Positions 7,504-10,681 of a stretch of DNA of 10,681 nt are shown here, in pieces. The DNA comes from Actinomycetota bacterium. GTDB taxonomy: Bacteria; Actinomycetota; Humimicrobiia; Humimicrobiales; Humimicrobiaceae. The DNA lies in the NCBI GenBank assembly GCA_023488645.1, contig JAMDDL010000192.1, forward strand, positions 1 to 10,681. The letters are read 5' to 3'. Under the pieces are notes generated by a model, which saw only the letters and a list, made by a program, of their open reading frames with translations, had not been told where the DNA came from and searched no databases. Numbering within the stretch: position 1 is the first letter of the stretch; each line of letters opens with the position of its first letter. Both the position numbers and the translations under genes were made by a program.

Positions 7504-8817
7504 TTAATTTGAAAAACCCACTCTTCCATTAACAATGGTATATCTGATTTCACCTTTCAGTTTTTGTCCTAAAAATGAGCTGTTTTTACTCATTGACATG
7601 ATATCCTGTGATTTATAAATATTTTCACTTTCAATATCAACAATTGTAATATTTGCAATCCTGCCGGTTTCAATTTTTCCGCATTCAACATTAAGTATTT
7701 TTGCCGGATTTAAACTTATCAGGGAAATTATCTTTTCAATTTCAAATTTTTCTTCATATAATAATTTTGTCAGACTTGCCTTAAATAATGTTTCAAGACC
7801 AATGGAACCAAAAGAAGCTTCCCTGAAGCTTTTGTTTTTTTCAGATAAAAGATGAGGTGCATGATCACTTGCTATTGCATCTATTGTTCCGTTTTTTAAA
7901 CCTGCAATTATTGCACGTCTGTCAGATTCACTTCTAATTGGAGGCTTTATCTTAAATTTCGTATCATAATCAATAAGGCAACTGTCATTAAAAAACAGGT
8001 GTTCGCATGTTGTATCACATGTAATATTTACACCCTTGCTTTTTGCTTCTGCAATCATTTCAACAGTTTTTTCGCTGCTGACATGAGTAATATGCACTCT
8101 TGCACCTGTGGCTTTGGAAAGGATTATATCTCTTGCTGTCATCAGATCTTCGCTTAAGCTTAAAATTCCTTCAAGTCCCAGCATTGCAGAATAATAACCG
8201 TCATTAACCTGACCAAAGCTTGAAAAGCTGTAATCCTCTTCATGAAGAATAAACAGGACTTTTAATTGTGTTCCATATTTCATGGCTTCATACATAAGTT
8301 TTGCATTCTGAATCCCGTTTCCATCATCAGAAAATGCAATTGCTCCTGATTCTGCCAAGAGTCCCATCTCGCTGATTTTTTCGCCAGCAAGATTTCCCGT
8401 AATTGCTGCAACAGGATAAATGTTATAATTTAATTCCTTTGATTTAATAATTACATAATTAATAAGATACGGGTTATCAAGTACGGGTTCCGTGTTGGGC
8501 ATGCATGCCAGCGCAGTTATTCCTCCTCTTAAAGCAGCTTTTACTCCGCTTTCAATATCTTCCTCATTCCTGTCTCCGGGGTCCCTTAAGTGAACATGCA
8601 TGTCTATAAAACCGGGACAAACATATAAATCTTTCGCATTTATTTCCCTGCAGCAGAATTCAGCAGGAGGAATAATATTTTCACTTATCTCCTTTATGAT
8701 TCCATTTAAAATTAAAATATCTCTTTTGGATTTTCCCCCTGTTTGAGGATTTATGATAATGCCTTTTTTTATGATTATATTTTCCGTGTTTTTCAGTTTC
8801 AGATTTTCAAACTTCAT
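7504..8817 (-). CDS. pyrC: dihydroorotase, class I type
   Basis: PyrC reversibly cyclises N-carbamoyl-aspartate to dihydroorotate. At 437 residues it fits the long bacterial class I form of the amidohydrolase superfamily, not the approximately 350-residue E. coli class. Metal-site residues are all present: HVHLRDPG (H74, H76), the aspartate of SDDG (164-165), H192 in LHEED, H245 in THVSS, and catalytic D318 in ASDHAPH. CDTTCEHLFF (267-276) and CMPNTEPVLDN (105-115) are further family segments. These residues indicate an active enzyme and not the degenerate PyrC-like chain that accompanies some aspartate carbamoyltransferases. The ATG at 8817 has a good SD, AAGGA, about 7 nt upstream. The N-terminus is about a dozen residues longer than the usual start at a strand such as IIIKKGIIINP. 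carA follows after a 33-bp gap when its preferred start is used. Confidence 0.97.
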   Translation of the reverse strand: MKFENLKLKNTENIIIKKGIIINPQTGGKSKRDILILNGIIKEISENIIPPAEFCCREINAKDLYVCPGFIDMHVHLRDPGDRNEEDIESGVKAALRGGITALACMPNTEPVLDNPYLINYVIIKSKELNYNIYPVAAITGNLAGEKISEMGLLAESGAIAFSDDGNGIQNAKLMYEAMKYGTQLKVLFILHEEDYSFSSFGQVNDGYYSAMLGLEGILSLSEDLMTARDIILSKATGARVHITHVSSEKTVEMIAEAKSKGVNITCDTTCEHLFFNDSCLIDYDTKFKIKPPIRSESDRRAIIAGLKNGTIDAIASDHAPHLLSEKNKSFREASFGSIGLETLFKASLTKLLYEEKFEIEKIISLISLNPAKILNVECGKIETGRIANITIVDIESENIYKSQDIMSMSKNSSFLGQKLKGEIRYTIVNGRVGFSN

Positions 8818-8878
8818 TAAATATCCTTACTCTTCAATTAATATTAATTAAAGAATATTTTTAAAATAAGATAACTTT

Positions 8879-9805
8879 TTAGCCAAGTGCATAATATAAG
8901 AGCGCCATCCTTACCGCTACGCCGTTTGTAATCTGCGTATTGATTTTAATCCTGTTTTTATCAGATTCACTCATTTCCATAATTTCATTTGAAATTTCAA
9001 TGTCTCTGTTTACCGGTCCGGGATGCATTACTATTGAATCCTTTTTCATAACACTCATTCTTTCACAATTTAAGGATAAAAATTTATTATATTCCCTGAT
9101 TGATGGATAAAATTTTCTGTCCTGTCTTTCAAACTGCATTCTCAGCATGTAAAGTACATCAACTTCAGATATGACCTTATCAATATTATCCGTAATTTTT
9201 ACATCAAAGAAACCGAAGTTTTCAGGTAACAGCATGGAAGGAGCAACCACGGTTACATTCATTCCCATCTTACTGAAAAGTTTGATATCCGAGCGTGCAA
9301 CTCTGCTGTTTAATATATCTCCCACAATTGCAACTTTTAAGCCGTCAAGCACTTGAAAATTCTTATAAATAGTGTACAGGTCAAGGAGAGCCTGCGTGGG
9401 ATGTTCATGTTTGCCGTCTCCTGCATTTATGACAGAAGCATCAATATTTTTTGCAAGATAATTAACATAGCCGCTGTCACAATGCCTTATAATAACAAGG
9501 TCAATCTTCATTGAATTGATAGTCTTTAAGGTATCAATTTCAGATTCTCCTTTTTTCAAACTGCTGGAGGATACTGAAAAGTTTATAAGATCGGCTGACA
9601 GCCTTTTTGCAGCTATTTCAAACGAAACTTTTGTTCTGGTGCTTGACTCAAAAAATAAATTTATTATTGTCTTTCCTCTAAGTGCAGGAACTTTTTTAAC
9701 ATCCCTTTTTAAAATTTCAGCAAAAGAATCGGTTTGTTTTAAAAAATCATATATTTCATCAGTACTGAATTTATCAAGACTTAATATATCTTTTTTTTCT
9801 TCCAT
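8879..9805 (-). CDS. pyrB: aspartate carbamoyltransferase catalytic subunit
   Basis: PyrB condenses carbamoyl phosphate with L-aspartate to N-carbamoyl-L-aspartate, the committed step of the pathway. The protein is 308 residues, normal for a catalytic chain. The carbamoyl-phosphate motif SSTRTKVSFE (54-63) is intact. So are the 80s-loop serine and lysines (SSSLKKGE, 80-87), HPTQALLDLYTI (135-146), VGDILNSRVARS (161-172) in the aspartate domain, and HPGPVNRDIEI (261-271). No regulatory chain gene pyrI is present, so allosteric control of the E. coli type is not expected from this operon; control probably comes from PyrR attenuation. The ATG at 9805 follows AAAAAAGG with only 3 nt of spacing, a tight SD. 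The pyrB-pyrC gap is 61 bp of AT-rich DNA. Related enzymes can associate with dihydroorotase, but nothing here shows whether this one does. Confidence 0.97.
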   Translation of the reverse strand: MEEKKDILSLDKFSTDEIYDFLKQTDSFAEILKRDVKKVPALRGKTIINLFFESSTRTKVSFEIAAKRLSADLINFSVSSSSLKKGESEIDTLKTINSMKIDLVIIRHCDSGYVNYLAKNIDASVINAGDGKHEHPTQALLDLYTIYKNFQVLDGLKVAIVGDILNSRVARSDIKLFSKMGMNVTVVAPSMLLPENFGFFDVKITDNIDKVISEVDVLYMLRMQFERQDRKFYPSIREYNKFLSLNCERMSVMKKDSIVMHPGPVNRDIEISNEIMEMSESDKNRIKINTQITNGVAVRMALLYYALG

Positions 9806-9907
9806 AAACCTTTTTTATTTTTAAGTATGTTTTTATATTTTTATTTAACTTAAAATTTTAAAATTTCTTTTTTTATCTTTTATATTTATTAAATATTTTG
9901 ATTAATC

Positions 9908-10441
9908 CTATATTGCGCATATTGACACTTTATCCTCATTATCGGTTTCCTCAAGTTTTACTTCCACAAATTCATTTAATGAAGTCGGCAGATTTTTACC
10001 TACATAGTCTGCTCTGATTGGAAGCTCTCTATGCCCTCTGTCAATTAAAACTACAAGCTGAATGGATTTAGGTCTTCCAAAATCCATTATGGCATCCATC
10101 GCAGCCCTGATGGTTCTTCCTGTAAACAAGACATCATCAACAAGTATTATGTCCTTGCCCTTTATTTCAAAAGGAATTTCCGTAATATTTACATCAGATT
10201 TAATTTTTTCATTAATGTCGTCTCTGTAAAAGGAAATATCCAGTTTTCCAAGTTTTATTTCCGAATTGTAAAGTTCTTCTATATTTTCCTTTATTCTTTT
10301 TGCAAGAGGAACACCTCTTTTGCGAATACCGATAAAGATGATATTTTCACTTCCCTTATTTCTTTCAATTATCTCATGTGAAATTCTTTTAATGATTCTT
10401 GCAATATCATCTGAATTCAGTACTGTAGCTTTTTCTCTCAT
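9908..10441 (-). CDS. pyrR: PyrR, bifunctional pyr operon attenuation regulator / uracil phosphoribosyltransferase
   Basis: This 177-residue protein has the usual PyrR length (about 180) and a type I phosphoribosyltransferase fold. The PRPP loop VDDVLFTGRT lies at residues 101-110, after a run of hydrophobic residues. FYRDD (71-75) and the segment from RGHRELPIRADYVGK (135-149) through LPTS (151-154) are PyrR hallmarks, as is the N-terminal IIFIGIRKRGVPLA region (34-47). In the family PyrR binds UMP/UTP and the leader RNA hairpin to promote termination, and many members also make UMP from uracil and PRPP. The cognate RNA site lies 135 nt upstream, so the gene is autoregulated. The ATG at 10441 has only a weak SD (TAAGAAACT), unlike most genes in the operon. 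A 102-bp spacer separates it from pyrB; pyrP, which lies here in Bacillus, is absent. Confidence 0.96.
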   Translation of the reverse strand: MREKATVLNSDDIARIIKRISHEIIERNKGSENIIFIGIRKRGVPLAKRIKENIEELYNSEIKLGKLDISFYRDDINEKIKSDVNITEIPFEIKGKDIILVDDVLFTGRTIRAAMDAIMDFGRPKSIQLVVLIDRGHRELPIRADYVGKNLPTSLNEFVEVKLEETDNEDKVSICAI

Positions 10442-10456
10442 AGTTTCTTATGTTAT

Positions 10457-10561
10457 TTAAAATTTAAGGATTTTATTAAAAATATGCATAAAAAAAATGC
10501 CTCCATTTTCAGGAAGGCATAAATTTATATGTAAAACTTTTAAATTGTAATTGTTTTTCAT
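10457..10561 (-). CDS. possible 34-residue leader peptide overlapping the attenuator
   Basis: An ATG at 10561-10559 opens a frame of 34 codons ending in TAA at 10459-10457, 15 nt before the pyrR start. It begins MKNNYNLK, ends NKILKF, and recalls no known protein. An AAAGG lies 8 nt upstream of the ATG (10574-10570), a usable SD, and it is part of the 3' arm of the PyrR-binding hairpin. The frame reads through the antiterminator arm, the terminator hairpin and its U-tract without a stop. A second in-frame ATG (10489) follows the GGAGG of the terminator by 10 nt. Translation could affect which hairpin forms, as in E. coli pyrBI, but this is inference. In DNA this AT-rich an open run of 34 codons is uncommon but possible by chance. 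Confidence 0.25.
   Translation of the reverse strand: MKNNYNLKVLHINLCLPENGGIFFMHIFNKILKF
10490..10520 (-). terminator. intrinsic terminator (attenuator) upstream of pyrR
   Basis: The RNA from the minus strand forms an 8-bp stem, ATGCCTTC (10520-10513) with GGAGGCAT (10504-10497), including one U-G pair. It closes an 8-nt loop and is followed by an uninterrupted run of seven U (10496-10490). This is a standard Rho-independent terminator lying between the promoter and pyrR, so it acts as an attenuator and does not end an upstream operon. Its ascending arm is also claimed by the antiterminator. Confidence 0.9.
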
Positions 10562-10584
10562 TTACTTTACCTTTTAGCCTCTCC
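10512..10584 (-). promoter_or_regulatory. predicted antiterminator helix of the pyr leader
   Basis: The 5' arm GGAGAGGCTAAA (10584-10573) can pair with the 3' arm TTTATGCCTTCC (10523-10512). This gives 11 base pairs interrupted by one bulged base on each side: the G at 10581 and the U at 10519. The 5' arm uses the 3' half of the PyrR-binding hairpin and the 3' arm uses the ascending side of the terminator, so the helix excludes both. This is the expected read-through conformation when uridine nucleotides are scarce and PyrR is unbound. The pairing was worked out by hand and no folding energy was calculated. Confidence 0.75.
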
Positions 10585-10600
10585 GGACTAATTTAAAGGT
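10569..10600 (-). promoter_or_regulatory. PyrR-binding anti-antiterminator hairpin in the pyr leader
   Basis: The minus strand carries AGTCCGGAGAGGCT at 10589-10576, matching the known PyrR-binding consensus ARUCCNGNGAGGYU at all 14 positions. It sits in the expected fold. The lower stem is ACCTTT (10600-10595) with AAAGGT (10574-10569). A four-base AAAU bulge follows on the 5' side only. The five-pair upper stem runs 10590-10586 with 10579-10575 and closes a CGGAGA hexaloop. In the Bacillus system PyrR bound to UMP or UTP stabilises this hairpin, which blocks the antiterminator and lets the downstream terminator form. Consensus, fold and position just upstream of a terminator and of pyrR all agree. 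Confidence 0.93.
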
Positions 10601-10632
10601 GCTTCAATTTTTATTATTTTTTGCTATTAGGT

Positions 10633-10661
10633 AATATAATAAATTTTATCATATATTTCAA
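10633..10661 (-). promoter_or_regulatory. sigma-A-type promoter of the pyr operon
   Basis: On the minus strand TTGAAA (10661-10656) is followed by exactly 17 bp and then TATATT (10638-10633). Each hexamer differs from the sigma-70/sigma-A consensus at one position. Transcription would start near 10625-10627, about 25 nt before the PyrR-binding hairpin. The DNA upstream of the -35 box is almost pure A/T, which could act as an UP-like element, although the whole region is AT-rich. No other hexamer pair this good was seen ahead of the leader structures. Confidence 0.75.
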
Positions 10662-10681
10662 CATAAAAATCAAATAATATT

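Noticed and set aside
8836..8849. 14-bp palindrome AATTAATATTAATT between pyrB and pyrC
   Set aside because: It could resemble an operator, but it is all A/T, has no second copy in the window, and does not sit beside a recognisable promoter. Chance is the simpler explanation.
9853..9866. 14-bp palindrome AAATTTTAAAATTT between pyrR and pyrB
   Set aside because: It contains no G or C, so it makes a very weak hairpin, and such palindromes are expected by chance in nearly pure A/T DNA. It has neither a terminator form nor a PyrR consensus.
9806..9907. Possible internal promoter ahead of pyrB
   Set aside because: Several TATAAA-like strings occur, but the region is so AT-rich that they are expected, and no convincing -35 hexamer lies at 16-18 bp from any of them.
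1..10681. Mobile elements, CRISPR arrays, tRNA or rRNA genes, phage genes or a defence system
   Set aside because: No direct-repeat arrays, terminal inverted repeats, transposase motifs or RNA gene signatures were seen. The window is filled by a conserved housekeeping operon.

Overview
The window is one complete pyrimidine (UMP) biosynthesis operon, transcribed entirely on the minus strand from a promoter near the right edge to the left edge. Transcription order is pyrR, pyrB, pyrC, carA, carB, pyrK, pyrD, pyrF, pyrE. All nine genes are full length, with no frameshift or broken active-site motif seen. Together they encode all six steps from bicarbonate, glutamine and aspartate to UMP, plus the regulator.

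Organism: the DNA is AT-rich (about one third G+C by eye). It has sigma-A-type promoter elements, purine-rich Shine-Dalgarno (SD) sites, some TTG starts, and the gene order of the Bacillus subtilis pyr operon without the uracil permease gene pyrP. The dihydroorotate dehydrogenase is the two-subunit, NAD-linked class 1B enzyme (PyrK/PyrD), common in anaerobes. PyrE looks like the 'Thermus family' form rather than the Bacillus form. This suggests a low-GC Gram-positive (Clostridia-like) or another deep-branching anaerobic lineage; the species cannot be named from the sequence.

Layout: 10442-10681 holds the promoter (TTGAAA, 17 bp, TATATT) and a PyrR attenuator. The attenuator has a perfect 14/14 match to the PyrR-binding consensus inside an anti-antiterminator hairpin, an intrinsic terminator, and an antiterminator that would compete with both. 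A 34-codon open frame with its own SD overlaps the attenuator and is the most unusual signal here. pyrR (9908-10441) is followed by a 102-bp spacer of almost pure A/T, pyrB, a 61-bp spacer and pyrC. From pyrC onward the genes are packed, with gaps of 2-33 bp or overlaps of 4-8 bp, down to pyrE, whose stop codon overlaps a further ATG at the left edge.

How it works together: CarA/CarB make carbamoyl phosphate, PyrB joins it to aspartate, PyrC closes the ring, and PyrD with PyrK oxidises dihydroorotate using NAD+. PyrE adds ribose phosphate and PyrF decarboxylates to UMP. When uridine nucleotides are plentiful, PyrR should bind the leader RNA and favour the terminator ahead of its own gene. A single attenuator would then control all nine genes.
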